DNA from: Streptomyces netropsis
Lineage (GTDB): Bacteria; Actinomycetota; Actinomycetes; Streptomycetales; Streptomycetaceae
Direction of reading: 5' to 3'
Assembly: GCF_014203545.1 (NCBI RefSeq)
Contig: NZ_JACHJG010000002.1
Location: forward strand, 558,001 to 622,000
Length of the DNA: 64,000 bases
The notes beneath the pieces were generated by a model. That model was given only the letters and a program-made list of their open reading frames with translations, was not told the DNA's origin and did no database searches. Position 1 is the stretch's first letter. Each line of letters begins with the position of its first letter. The position numbers were made by a program, and so were the translations under genes. Positions 41,866 through 51,700 of this stretch are shown here, in pieces.

Positions 41866-41892
41866 TTGCAACTTGAATGATTCTAGTTGTAA
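41866..41892. promoter_or_regulatory. MarR operator candidate
   Basis: TTGCAACT (41866-41873) and AGTTGTAA (41885-41892) form an inverted repeat with one mismatch around an AT-rich 11-base centre, in the gap between the divergent MarR and metallo-beta-lactamase genes. Position and form fit a MarR dimer site. Confidence 0.6.
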
Positions 41893-41948
41893 GTTTCTTG
41901 TGCAGCACCGCCCGGAGCGGTGCCCGTCACGAGAAGGAGACCGCGGTC

Positions 41949-42872
41949 ATGACGCGTCCCGCATCCGCCCGTATAACCGACCCATCGCAGGGTGAGCCGG
42001 AAAGCCATCGGCGGTTACGCCGGGTGTCGGGGATCCGGTCGTTCGAGCTGGGCGAGCTGAAGATCAGCTACGTCCCGGACGGGGCGGTCGCGCTCAAGCC
42101 GCTCGGCTGGCTGGCGGACTCGACCGAGGAGTACTGGGCGGCCCACCCCGAGTACCTCGACGCCACCGGCAATCTGGTGGCGAGCATCGGCGGGCTGCTC
42201 GTCGAGCACGGCGAGCGGGCCCTGCTGATCGACGCGGGCTTCGGGCCCCAGACGTGGCCGGCGGATCCCGAGCACCCGTTCATCGGCGCCATCCACGGCG
42301 GCGACATGCTCGACAACCTCGCCGCCCTCGGCCGCAGGCCGGAGGAGATCGAGGCGGTGGCGTTCACCCACCTGCACACCGACCACCTCGGCTGGGCCTG
42401 CCTCCCCGTCCCCGGTACGGACCGGATCGCCTTCGCCGGCGCGGAGTATCTGTTCCCGGAGCCCGAGTGGGCGCAGCGCCGCCCCAACGCCGGCCACGGG
42501 GTGACGCAGGAGATGCTGACCACGCTGGAGCCCCAGGTCCGTACCGTCGTCGACGACGAGGAGATCTTCCCCGGGGTCCGGGTCTTCCTGACACCCGGTC
42601 ACACCCCCGGCCACGCGGCCTACACGATCACTTCGGGCGGCCTGCGCCTCATCGCGTTCGGCGACGCGATGCACACCTCGGTGCAGATCGACCACCCCGA
42701 CTGGTCGGCCGGTCCCGATCACGACCCGGTGGAGTCCGCCGTCCACCGACGTCGCCTGGTGGCCGAGCTCGCACGGCCGGACACGATCGGGTTCGGGGTC
42801 CACTTCGCCGACGTGGTGTTCGGACGGGTCCGTCCGAACCCGGACGGCCCGGCCTGGCACCCCGAGCCCTGA
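41949..42872 (+). CDS. Metallo-beta-lactamase-fold hydrolase
   Basis: A 307-residue hydrolase with the MBL metal motif HLHTDHLG (HxHxDH), a later His in TPGHTPGHAAY, the Asp in FGDAMHT and a C-terminal His in FGVHFAD. The pattern is nearest to the quorum-quenching lactonase/arylesterase branch of the fold. There is no signal peptide. ATG 41949 has GAAGGAG upstream. It is likely induced through the divergent MarR regulator. The substrate is unknown; a lactone or ester is the family expectation. Confidence 0.88.
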   Translation: MTRPASARITDPSQGEPESHRRLRRVSGIRSFELGELKISYVPDGAVALKPLGWLADSTEEYWAAHPEYLDATGNLVASIGGLLVEHGERALLIDAGFGPQTWPADPEHPFIGAIHGGDMLDNLAALGRRPEEIEAVAFTHLHTDHLGWACLPVPGTDRIAFAGAEYLFPEPEWAQRRPNAGHGVTQEMLTTLEPQVRTVVDDEEIFPGVRVFLTPGHTPGHAAYTITSGGLRLIAFGDAMHTSVQIDHPDWSAGPDHDPVESAVHRRRLVAELARPDTIGFGVHFADVVFGRVRPNPDGPAWHPEP

Positions 42873-42910
42873 CGTCACCGCCCCCGGACCCGGCGATGAC
42901 GTCACGTACC

Positions 42911-42941
42911 TCCGTGGGTGCCCGGAGCGGGCACCCACGGA
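42911..42941. terminator. Bidirectional terminator between MBL and M4 protease genes
   Basis: A perfect 14-bp stem (42911-42924 with 42928-42941) and 3-base loop gag, midway between two convergent stops. Confidence 0.88.
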
Positions 42942-42959
42942 GTTTCGGGGCGAGGCCGG

Positions 42960-44774
42960 TCAGTCCTCGGTGGGTGTCTCGGCGGGGGAGCCGGACGGTG
43001 TGTTGTCCGCGGTGACGTTGACGGCGGCCCAGGCCCGGTCGACCGCCTTGTATTCGACGCTGTCGGCGCCGTGGATGTCGTCGGCCGCCTTCAGGGTCGC
43101 GGTACGGGCGTCGTGGAAGTCGGTGGTGGAGACCATGTACCGGGTGAGCGCCCGGTAGAAGATCGCCGATGCCTTGTCCCGGCCGATGCCGGACACGGCG
43201 CTGCCGTCGAAGGTCGGCGAGTCGTAGGTCACGTCGCCGATCTTCTTCTTGCCGCTGCCTTCGGCCAGGAGGTAGTAGGCGTGCGAGGAGATGCCGGAGC
43301 CGCGGTGCGACTCGGTGTCGTACGCCTCCTTCTTCCAGTAGTCGAGAACGTCGCCCTCGAAGCCCAGTGAGGGCTTGTCCAGGCGGCGCAGGAAGCCGGT
43401 CTTCAGGCCGAGCTTCTCGCCGAGAAGGTAGTTCGGCGGGTTGCCGGCGTTGCCCGCGGCGAACTCGACCGAGGTGGCGAAGATGTCCGAGAGGGACTCG
43501 TTGAGCGCGGCCGGCTCACCGTACGACGTGCCTCCCTGGGCCCGGGTGGGCTGGAGGTCCGCGGTCGCGTTGACCACTCCGTGGGTGAGCTCATGCGCGG
43601 TGACGTCCAGGACGACCAGGGGGTTCTTGAAGAGCTGGCCGCCGTCGCCGTAGAGCATGGTCTGAGCGCTGGGGCTCCAGTACGCGTTGTCGACCTTCTC
43701 GCCGTAGTGCACCAGGGCCTTCGCCCCGGTGCCGTCGCCCTTGATGCCGTTCCGGCCGAAGGCGTTCTTGTAGTAGTCCAGGGTGCTCGTGATGCCGTAC
43801 TGGGCGTCGACGGCCGCGGTGGCGCGGTCGCCGTTGGTGCCGTCGCCCCAGCGGTTGGTGGTGTTGGTGAACGCCTTGCCGCCGGAGAACGAGGGTGTCT
43901 TGTTGCCCGCGTCCCGGACCTGGGTGTTCCCGTGGGCCGGGTCCTTGAGCAGGAAGGAATTCTTTCCGGTCTGCGTGGTGCCGAGCCGCACACTGCCGGA
44001 GAAGAGTGACGCGCCGGTGCCCGTGGCGGGGGCCGGGAAGGCACTCGCGGACTTGGCCGGGCCGACCGTTCGGGCGGGGGCGTGGGACGGGCCGGTCTTC
44101 GGGGTGAGCTTCCCCCCGCTCTCGCGCAGCTTCTCCTTGAGCTGCGGCGACACGAACGGGTCGGCGACAGGGGTGTCGCTCCGGACGGCACCGGTGATCG
44201 CGTCGACGACCACGGTCCGGGCGCCGCCGACCTCGGTGGTACGGCTCCGCGTCACCTCCACCCGGTAGGCGAGCACGGTTTTGCCGTCGCGGGCGTCGAC
44301 GACCAGCTCGGCCTTCTCCGCGTCGCCCTTCGCCACGGCGGCGGCCTTGGCCTTGGCCTGAGTGGCCGTCACCTTCGGTGTCACGGTGGGGACGGCGAGC
44401 CGGTGGTCCGTCGCCCGGGTCGCGCCCAGGTAAGCCGACTTGGCGTCCAGGTGGACGATGAGGTCGCCGCCGAGCACCGGCAGACCGCGGTGGGTGCGCA
44501 CGAAGCGGACGTGCCGCTTGCCTTCGGGGTCGACCAGCGTCTCCTTTGCCTTCAGGCCGTCGCGCTCGCCGACGCCGGTCGCCGAGGCGTGCGCGAACGC
44601 GGCCGTGCGGGCCGCGTCGACGACCGACGCGACGGGGAGGGCGGGGGAGGTGGTGGGAGAGGGGGCGGAGGCCCGGTGGTCGTACGGGGCGGCGAGGGCC
44701 GTTCCCGCCGTGAGGGTCGCCGTCGCCGCCAGGGCGACGGCGATGGCCAGGCTGCATATGTGGGGTCTATGCAC
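42960..44774 (-). CDS. Secreted M4 (thermolysin-like) metallopeptidase
   Basis: A 604-residue secreted protease precursor. The signal peptide ends near AGTALA (residue 29). An FTP/PepSY propeptide follows to about residue 220 and then the catalytic domain. Zinc ligands are in HELTHGV, with the third Glu in NESLSDI; the catalytic His is in ESHRGSGISSHAYYLL. WSPSAQTMLYGDG and the C-terminal Ala-rich domain are typical. There is no extra C-terminal domain. The gene is monocistronic, ended by a shared hairpin, with an AT-rich upstream region that contains a 13-bp palindrome. Confidence 0.94.
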   Translation of the reverse strand: MHRPHICSLAIAVALAATATLTAGTALAAPYDHRASAPSPTTSPALPVASVVDAARTAAFAHASATGVGERDGLKAKETLVDPEGKRHVRFVRTHRGLPVLGGDLIVHLDAKSAYLGATRATDHRLAVPTVTPKVTATQAKAKAAAVAKGDAEKAELVVDARDGKTVLAYRVEVTRSRTTEVGGARTVVVDAITGAVRSDTPVADPFVSPQLKEKLRESGGKLTPKTGPSHAPARTVGPAKSASAFPAPATGTGASLFSGSVRLGTTQTGKNSFLLKDPAHGNTQVRDAGNKTPSFSGGKAFTNTTNRWGDGTNGDRATAAVDAQYGITSTLDYYKNAFGRNGIKGDGTGAKALVHYGEKVDNAYWSPSAQTMLYGDGGQLFKNPLVVLDVTAHELTHGVVNATADLQPTRAQGGTSYGEPAALNESLSDIFATSVEFAAGNAGNPPNYLLGEKLGLKTGFLRRLDKPSLGFEGDVLDYWKKEAYDTESHRGSGISSHAYYLLAEGSGKKKIGDVTYDSPTFDGSAVSGIGRDKASAIFYRALTRYMVSTTDFHDARTATLKAADDIHGADSVEYKAVDRAWAAVNVTADNTPSGSPAETPTED

Positions 44775-45235
44775 GGTTCAAGGTCCTTGGCTGTGGGGCG
44801 GCCGGGGAGCCCGATCGCCCTGAGACGCGGTGCCGCTGGGCACTGCGGGGACCAAGTGGCCCCCGCCCGGAACCTTGGTGTATATGGCATGCACACGTAA
44901 AGAGGTATGGGGGTGTTTTTCACACTGTGAACATTGATGTAACAAATAGTCAGCAATAAGTGGTTGGAGGGTGACCATCCGTGCTTCTTGGGTGAAGACG
45001 GCGTCATGCGCGGATGCGTTGACTCGGCTCACTGACTGTTCGTCATGTGAGACGACCCGGGTGACGAAGGCCTTCCCGGTCGCGACGGGCCGTTCCCCGG
45101 ACGGCTGTCATGAAATGCTCATACAAGCAGGCCAACCGGGTAGGGCTCGTGATCGTCTGAGTCGACGAACGATTCACGGCACAGGACGAACCGATGCAAG
45201 GCGAGAGAGCTGCCTCGTCGAGGAGCGATGGGACC
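44775..45235. promoter_or_regulatory. Divergent region between the M4 protease and PBP genes
   Basis: About 460 bp. The stretch 44870-44980 is unusually AT-rich for this DNA and should hold the protease promoter. No gene is seen. The right part leads to two possible starts of the PBP gene (45194 with AGGA 7 bases upstream, 45236 with GAGGAG 10 bases upstream). Confidence 0.45.
44919..44931. promoter_or_regulatory. Perfect palindrome TTCACA-C-TGTGAA
   Basis: A 13-base perfect inverted repeat with a single central base, about 145 bp upstream of the M4 protease ATG in an AT-rich tract. It has the form of a regulator half-site pair (GntR- or CRP-like in shape); the binding protein is unknown. 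Confidence 0.5.
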
Positions 45236-47263
45236 ATGGGCATACACCGGTACAAGCCACGCCTGCCCCGCCGTAGGGCCGCGGGCACGAACGGGCGGCG
45301 GCGCTTCATCGACTACCCGCGTCGCGGCAGACGAGGGTGGCGTCGTTGGCTTCCGTCGTGGCGTCAACTCCTGGGTACCTTCACGCTCTGCCTCGCCTTC
45401 CTCGGCGCGCTGTTCGCGTACGTCTACATCACCGTGAAGGTCCCCGACGAGAACGCGGCGGCCCGTCAGGAGGCCAATGCCTACTACTGGGCCGACGGTA
45501 CGCAGATGGTGAGTCTGGGCGCGGTCAACCGCAACATCGTCCGGCTGGCGGACGTCCCGAAGTCCGCCCAGAGCGCGGTGATCGCGGCGGAGAACGAGAG
45601 CTTCTACAGCGACTCCGGTGTGTCCTTCAAGGGCATCCTGCGCGCCTTCTTCAGCACCGCACAGGGCAAGGAGACCCAGGGTGGTTCCACCATCACCCAG
45701 CAGTACGTGAAGAACACCTACCTCTCCCAGGAACAGACGATCACACGGAAGGTCAAGGAGTTCGTCATCTCGCTGAAGGTGGACCAGCGGAAGAGCAAGG
45801 ACGAGATCCTCCAGGGCTATCTCAACACCAGCTGGTTCGGCCGCGGGGCGTACGGCATCGAGGCCGCCTCCCAGGCCTACTACGGCATCCCGGCCAAGAA
45901 GCTGAACCCCAGCCAGGGCGCCCTGCTGGCAGCGCTGTTGAAGGGGGCCGAGCAGTACGACCCCGCACTCGGGGAGAAGAACCACGAGCGGGCCGAGGAC
46001 CGTTGGAAGTGGATCCTCGACCGGCAGGTCCGGGCCGGGCTCATGGACCGGTCGGAGCGGGACAAGTACCGGACGTTCCCCGAACCGCGCAAGCAGTCCA
46101 CCGCCACCAGCCTGAGCGGCCAGATCGGCTATCTCGTCGACGTCGCCAACAAGAACATCAAGCAGCGCACACCACTCACCGACAAGGACCTCGCCCACGG
46201 CGGCTACCGCATCCACACCACCTTCGACAAGAAGAAGACACGGCAGCTGACGAAGTCGGTGGAGGGGGTACTGAAGCGCGACATCGACCCCAAGAAGCGC
46301 CCGGCCGACACCGATGTGCAGGTCGGCGCCGCCTCGGTACGGCCCTCGGACGGTGCCGTCGTCGCCCTCTACGGCGGCCCCGACGCCACCAAGCACTTCA
46401 CCAACAACGCCGACACCTCCGGCGTGCCCGTCGGATCCGCGTTCAAGCCGTTCGTCCTCGCCGCCGCCCTCAAGAACGGCGCGGGCGCCGCATCGGGCGA
46501 CGGCGACCGGCAGGAGGTGTCCCTCGACAGTTACTACGGCAAGGACGGCACCCTGCAACAGTCCTCGGACGTCTTCCCGGCCGCCCGGCCGACCCAGCCG
46601 CCGGGCCCCGGGAAGCCGGACGTCGAGGGCCCCGACGAGGCGCATCCCACCCTGCGCCAGGCCTCGATCACCGGGGGCAACGCGACGTTCGTCCAGCTCG
46701 GCCGCGATGTGGGGCTGGAGCAGGTGCGGGACACCGCCGTCCGCACGGGACTGCTGAAGGACAGCATGGCCCCGCTCGAGCGCACCTTCCCCATCGGTAC
46801 CTCGACACCCAGCGCCATCCGGATGGCGGTGGCCTACGGCACCTTCGCCAATCAGGGCCTGCAGAACGACCCGTACTCCGTGACCAGACTGCTCAAGGAC
46901 GGCAAGCCGGTAGAGGGCTTCCAGCAGACGCGGTCACAGCGCGCGCTCGACGAGGACGTGGCGAACAAGGTCTCCGACGTGCTGCGCGAGGCCGGTGCCA
47001 AGAGCGTCGGCGATCTCGACGCGAACACCACCCGGCGCCTCGGCCCCTTCGCGGCGGGCCGCACCGGTGACCAGGACCGGCTGAAGTCCGCGTGGTTCGT
47101 CGGTTACACCAAGGAGCTGTCCACCGCCGTGGCCATGTTCCGCACCAAGCCGAGCGAGCCGCAGCTGCTGCCCATGTCGGACGTCGGCGGTGAGAAGTCG
47201 GAGCGCGGCAACGTCTTCCCGCCCCGGATCTGGGCCGACTACATGGGCAACGCGACCTCCTGA
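45236..47263 (+). CDS. Class A penicillin-binding protein with altered transpeptidase motifs
   Basis: A 675-residue bifunctional PBP. After a basic cytoplasmic tail comes one transmembrane helix (residues about 45-67) and a GT51 glycosyltransferase domain with its catalytic Glu in AAENESFY and GGSTITQQYVKN. The transpeptidase domain keeps SxxK as GSAFKPF (near residue 400), but the SxN position reads GGN (ITGGNATFVQ) and the KTG position reads RTG followed by Asp (GRTGDQDRLKSAWF). Such changes could lower beta-lactam binding or abolish transpeptidation. It is not fused to a PASTA domain. ATG 45236 is chosen; 45194 is in frame. A terminator follows. Confidence 0.85.
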   Translation: MGIHRYKPRLPRRRAAGTNGRRRFIDYPRRGRRGWRRWLPSWRQLLGTFTLCLAFLGALFAYVYITVKVPDENAAARQEANAYYWADGTQMVSLGAVNRNIVRLADVPKSAQSAVIAAENESFYSDSGVSFKGILRAFFSTAQGKETQGGSTITQQYVKNTYLSQEQTITRKVKEFVISLKVDQRKSKDEILQGYLNTSWFGRGAYGIEAASQAYYGIPAKKLNPSQGALLAALLKGAEQYDPALGEKNHERAEDRWKWILDRQVRAGLMDRSERDKYRTFPEPRKQSTATSLSGQIGYLVDVANKNIKQRTPLTDKDLAHGGYRIHTTFDKKKTRQLTKSVEGVLKRDIDPKKRPADTDVQVGAASVRPSDGAVVALYGGPDATKHFTNNADTSGVPVGSAFKPFVLAAALKNGAGAASGDGDRQEVSLDSYYGKDGTLQQSSDVFPAARPTQPPGPGKPDVEGPDEAHPTLRQASITGGNATFVQLGRDVGLEQVRDTAVRTGLLKDSMAPLERTFPIGTSTPSAIRMAVAYGTFANQGLQNDPYSVTRLLKDGKPVEGFQQTRSQRALDEDVANKVSDVLREAGAKSVGDLDANTTRRLGPFAAGRTGDQDRLKSAWFVGYTKELSTAVAMFRTKPSEPQLLPMSDVGGEKSERGNVFPPRIWADYMGNATS

Positions 47264-47267
47264 GCGC

Positions 47268-47298
47268 CGGCGGGCGGGCCACTCCAGCCCGCCCGCCG
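47268..47298 (+). terminator. Terminator of the PBP gene
   Basis: A perfect 12-bp stem (47268-47279 with 47287-47298) and 7-base loop, starting 4 bases after the PBP stop. It separates the PBP transcript from the indC region. Confidence 0.85.
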
Positions 47299-47418
47299 AA
47301 CCCCCCTCACCCGGGCGTGGGCGGGGCACGGACGGGGCCGCGGCCTCATGCCCTTGGGCCGTCGAGCCGCTGATCGTGATGGGTGACCATCCGATTCAGC
47401 TCAACGAACGAGCCCCTC

Positions 47419-48588
47419 ATGTCTGTCTTCGCTTCACCGATCGCCCTGGACAGGTACCTCGTCGCCGGTTCCGTGTCTTTCCCGGTACAGGTGCGCTGCG
47501 GGGACGACTCCTTCTCCGAACTGGCGCGGATCGCGGCCGAGCCGGCCCCCGACGCCTTCGTGCTCGTGACGGAGCGCACGCTGCCCCGGGCGCACATCGC
47601 CCGCGTCCTGCGCCACCTCGGCACGGCCGCGCCCACCTGCGTGCGGTGGCTGACCGGCCAGGACGTCCCGGACCGCGCGGCACCCACGCCCGGCTCGGTG
47701 ATCGTCGCCCTCGGCGGCACCCGCGTCATCGACGCCGCCGGCCGGCTGGCCGCCCGTACCGAGGGCCGCCCACGCCTGGTGTACCTGCCGACCACGCTGC
47801 GGGCGATGTCGGACTCGGCGCTGTCGCTCGTCGGCCCCACCGGCCCCCGCCCCGCGCCGCTCCTCGTCCGTATCCAGCTGGACTTCCTGCGGACCCTCAC
47901 CCCCGACGCCGTCCGCTCCGGACTGAGCGCGCTGGTCAGGAACGTCCTGGCCGTCAGCCCGGCCTTCCACGACCGGGTGGCCGACCGGCTGCGCCCCGAC
48001 GCGCGGTACGACACGGGCACCCTGGCGTCCTTCATCGCCCTGTGCCTGGAAGTACGGGCCACGCTCCTGCACTACGACCCGCTGGAGCAGGGCCCGGCCA
48101 TGGCCTTCCACTACGGGCGCACCGTGGCGGACGCGCTGCGAGGGCTCGGCGCCGACGCGCTGCGGTACGGCGAGGCCACCGCGCTGGGCATGCTCGTCGC
48201 CGCCCGTGTGGCCAGGCTCTCGGGGTTGCTGGACGAGGAGGGCGAGCGGGCCCACCGGGAGCTGGTGGCCCGGTGGGGCGTCCCCATGGAGCTGCCCGCC
48301 ACGGTCACCGCCGACGACCTCCTGGCGGCGCTGCGCCGCACCGCCTCCCCGGGCCGCCCGACGCCGGTGCTCCTCGACCGGCTGGGGGAGCCGCACACCG
48401 CGGGCGGTCACCTGGCCACCGAGGTCGGTGAGGACGTCCTGCGCGCGGGGATCGACGCGATCATCGGCCGGGGCGCGGGGGCGTCGCGTGCGACCGAGGA
48501 CGCCGGGACCGTGGCCGAGGGCTCCCCGCCCGCGCACGGGCCGGCCGGACGGGACCTGGCGGCGGCCGTCGGTCCCGGCCGCCCGTGA
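47419..48588 (+). CDS. Dehydroquinate-synthase-like (sugar phosphate cyclase fold) protein lacking metal ligands
   Basis: A 389-residue relative of 3-dehydroquinate synthase. Recognisable blocks are the nucleotide-binding GGTRVIDAAGRLAA, LPTTLRAMSDSALS, a region matching the usual GHTFGHAIE and YGEATALGML in place of HGEAVAIGM. The expected zinc ligands are gone: the AEVxKYG Glu is replaced (SALVRN), GHTxGHA reads GRTVADA and HGEA reads YGEA; the GGK lysine is also missing. It may be a changed cyclase or a non-catalytic protein. The tail (from about residue 345) is low complexity. ATG 47419 is chosen; GTG 47383 is in frame. It ends 122 bp before indC, on the same strand. Confidence 0.75.
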   Translation: MSVFASPIALDRYLVAGSVSFPVQVRCGDDSFSELARIAAEPAPDAFVLVTERTLPRAHIARVLRHLGTAAPTCVRWLTGQDVPDRAAPTPGSVIVALGGTRVIDAAGRLAARTEGRPRLVYLPTTLRAMSDSALSLVGPTGPRPAPLLVRIQLDFLRTLTPDAVRSGLSALVRNVLAVSPAFHDRVADRLRPDARYDTGTLASFIALCLEVRATLLHYDPLEQGPAMAFHYGRTVADALRGLGADALRYGEATALGMLVAARVARLSGLLDEEGERAHRELVARWGVPMELPATVTADDLLAALRRTASPGRPTPVLLDRLGEPHTAGGHLATEVGEDVLRAGIDAIIGRGAGASRATEDAGTVAEGSPPAHGPAGRDLAAAVGPGRP

Positions 48589-48710
48589 CGGGATGTGGGA
48601 CCGCCGCGCAACCGTCCTCTCATGTGTCCGGGACATCGGGACAGCCAGTGTGGATCACGAAGTTCATCCCGATTCGGTGCCCCAGTGGCACCCCACCCGA
48701 GGAGACGGTC

Positions 48711-51700
48711 GTGCCGACCACACAGACATCCCGTGACCAGTGCCTCACCGACCTCTTCCAGGAGGCGGTGGAGGCGCACCCCCACCGGACGGCGGTTGTC
48801 GCCGAGGAGGAGAGCCTGACCTATCGCGAGCTCGCGGAGGCAAGTGCGGACCTCGCGGCATACCTGCGACATCTCGGCGTCGCCCCCGACGACCGTGTGG
48901 GGATATTCGTCGAGCCCTCGATCGAACTGATGGTGGGCGCCTGGGGGATCCTGTTCGCTTCAGGTGCCTATCTGCCGTTGTCACCGGAGTACCCCGAGGC
49001 ACGACTGCGGTACATGATCGAGGACGCGCGGGTCGACGTCATCGTCTCCCAGGAAAAGCTCACGCCCAGGCTGGCGGAGCTGGCGCCGAGGGGCACGACC
49101 GTCGTCACCTTGCCGGACGCGCTGGAGTTCGCGCGTTCACCTGAGGCCGAGGCCGTGCGCCGCGCCCTCGGCACCGGCCCGCGCCCGCAGGACCTGGCCT
49201 ACGTCATCTACACCTCCGGCAGCACGGGGAAGCCGAAGGGGGTCATGATCGAACACCGTGCCATCGTCAATCAGATGCGCTGGATGAGAGCCGTCTGCGA
49301 CCTGGGCCGGGACGCGGTCGTCCTGCAGAAGACCCCGATGAGTTTCGACGCGGCGCAGTGGGAGATCCTGGCCCCGAGCTGCGGCAGCCAGGTCGTCATG
49401 GGCCGCCCGGGCGTGTACCGGGACCCCGAGGGGCTGATCGAGGCCATCGGCACGCACCGGGTGACGACGCTCCAATGCGTGCCGACCCTGCTCCAGGCAC
49501 TCCTGGACACCGACGGGTTCGCGCGGCTCACCTCGCTCACCCGGATCTTCAGCGGTGGCGAGGCCCTGTCCAAGAACCTCGCCCGGCAATGCCTCGAGAC
49601 GTTCCCGAAGTGCGATCTGGTCAATCTGTACGGGCCGACCGAGTGCACCATCAACACCTCGGCGTTCGTCGTCGACCGGGATTCCGTCGACGGCGGCACG
49701 CACATGATCCCGATCGGTACCCCCGTGCACCACACCCACTACCGCATTCTCGACGCCCGTCGGTCCCCGGTGGCCGTGGGGGAGACCGGTGAGCTGTACA
49801 TCGGCGGAGCCCAGCTCGCGCGCGGCTATCTGCACCGGCCGGAGCTGACCGCGGAACGGTTCATCGACGACCCGTTCCACCCGGACGACCCGGAGGCCAG
49901 GCTGTACCGGACCGGCGACCTGGCGTACTGGAATGCCGACGGCACGGTCCAGTTCGCGGGCCGGGCGGACAACCAGGTGAAGCTGAGGGGTTTCAGGGTC
50001 GAGCTGGACGAGATCAGGCTGGCGATCGAGAACCACGACTGGGTCAAGAACGCCGCGGTCGTCGTCAAGGACGACCCCCGCACCGGGTTCCAGAACCTGA
50101 TCGCCTGCATCGAGCTCAGCCCGAAGGAAGCGGCGCTCATGGACCAGGGGCGGCACGGCGCCCACCACCGGTCGAAGGCGAGCAGACTGCAGGTGAAGGC
50201 CCAGCTGTCGAACGGCGGCTGCCGGGACGCGGCGGAACTCCGCGGCAGGACGGCGGCCGACCTGCCCGGTGCGGTACCGACACCCGAGCAGCGGCGGCGG
50301 GTGTTCGCCCGCAAGACCTACCGGTTCTTCGAGGGCGGCGACATCGAGAAGGCCGATGTGCTGCGCCTTCTGGGCGGCAGCGCCGCGGCCGCGGCCCCCC
50401 GGGGCCCGGACACCCTGACACTCCCCGAATGGGGCGAGATCCTGCGCTACTTCGGCCAGTACCTGAGCACGGAACGGCTGCTGCCGAAGTACGGCTACGC
50501 GTCGCCGGGTTCGCTGTACGCCACGCAGCTGTACATCGAGCTGAACGGGGTGGGCGGTGTGAAGCCGGGATGCTACTACTACCACCCCGTGCACCATCGG
50601 CTGGTGCTGATGCGCGAAACGGCCGGCACGGGAACGGCGCGGGTCACGCTCCATTTCCTGGGGAAGAAGTCGGCGATCGAGCCGGTCTACAAGAACAACA
50701 TCCAAGAGGTCCTCGAAATCGAGACCGGCCACATGATCGGCCTGTTCGAGGAGGTCCTCCCCGCGTACGGCCTGGACGTCAGGCCCCTCGGCTGGACACC
50801 CGCCGTGAAGGACGACCTCGACTGCGCCGACGAGGACTACTACCTGGGCACGTTCGAGGTGGTCCCGTACGCCGCGACGCGGCCCGACGAGGATTCCCTC
50901 GAGATCTACGTCCAGACGCACCCCGGGAAGGTGTCCGACGTGCCGACGGGGCTGTACCGGTACCGGGACGGCGACCTGGAGAGGATCTCGGACGAGATCG
51001 TCCTGAAGAAGCACGTCATCGCCATCAACCAGCGGGTCTACGAGAGGTCGGCCCTCGGCATCACCGTGGTCGACAAGGACCGCCGGGGCTGGCGCGGCTA
51101 CATCGATCTCGGCAGGAAGCTCCAGCGTCTGCAGATGAACGACCTCGGCTTCGGGTTCATGTCCTCGGGATACAGCTCCAGAAGCGGTGACGATCTGCCG
51201 TCGGCGAAGCGCATGGAGAGCATCCTGGCCGGTCTCGGGCAGGACACGGGGGCGTCCTACTTCTTCGTCGGCGGCCGGGTGAGCGAGGAGCAGCTGCGCA
51301 GTGAGGGCATGAAGGAGGACATCGTCCACATGAAGGGCCCGGCGGAGATCATCAAGGACGATCTGATCAATTTCCTTCCCGACTACATGCTGCCGAACAG
51401 GGTCCTCGTCGTGGACAGGCTGCCGCTCACCGCCAACGGGAAGATCGACGCCAAGGCGTTGGCCGCGTCGGACCAGGTGAACGCGGAGGCCGCCCCGCGC
51501 CCCTTCGTCGCACCGCGGACGAGGACCGAGGAGCGGATCAGCCGTATCTGGCGGAAGGCCATGAAGCGGGATTCGGTCTCCGTACGGGACGACTTCTTCG
51601 AGTCCGGCGGGAACTCGCTGATGGCGGTCGCGCTCATCAACAAGCTGAACAAGGAATTCGAGAGCGCGCTGCCGTTGCAGGTCCTGTTCGAACATCCGAC

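Noticed and set aside
47419..48588. Housekeeping aroB (3-dehydroquinate synthase)
   Set aside because: The metal ligands and the GGK lysine are replaced, and no aro genes are nearby.
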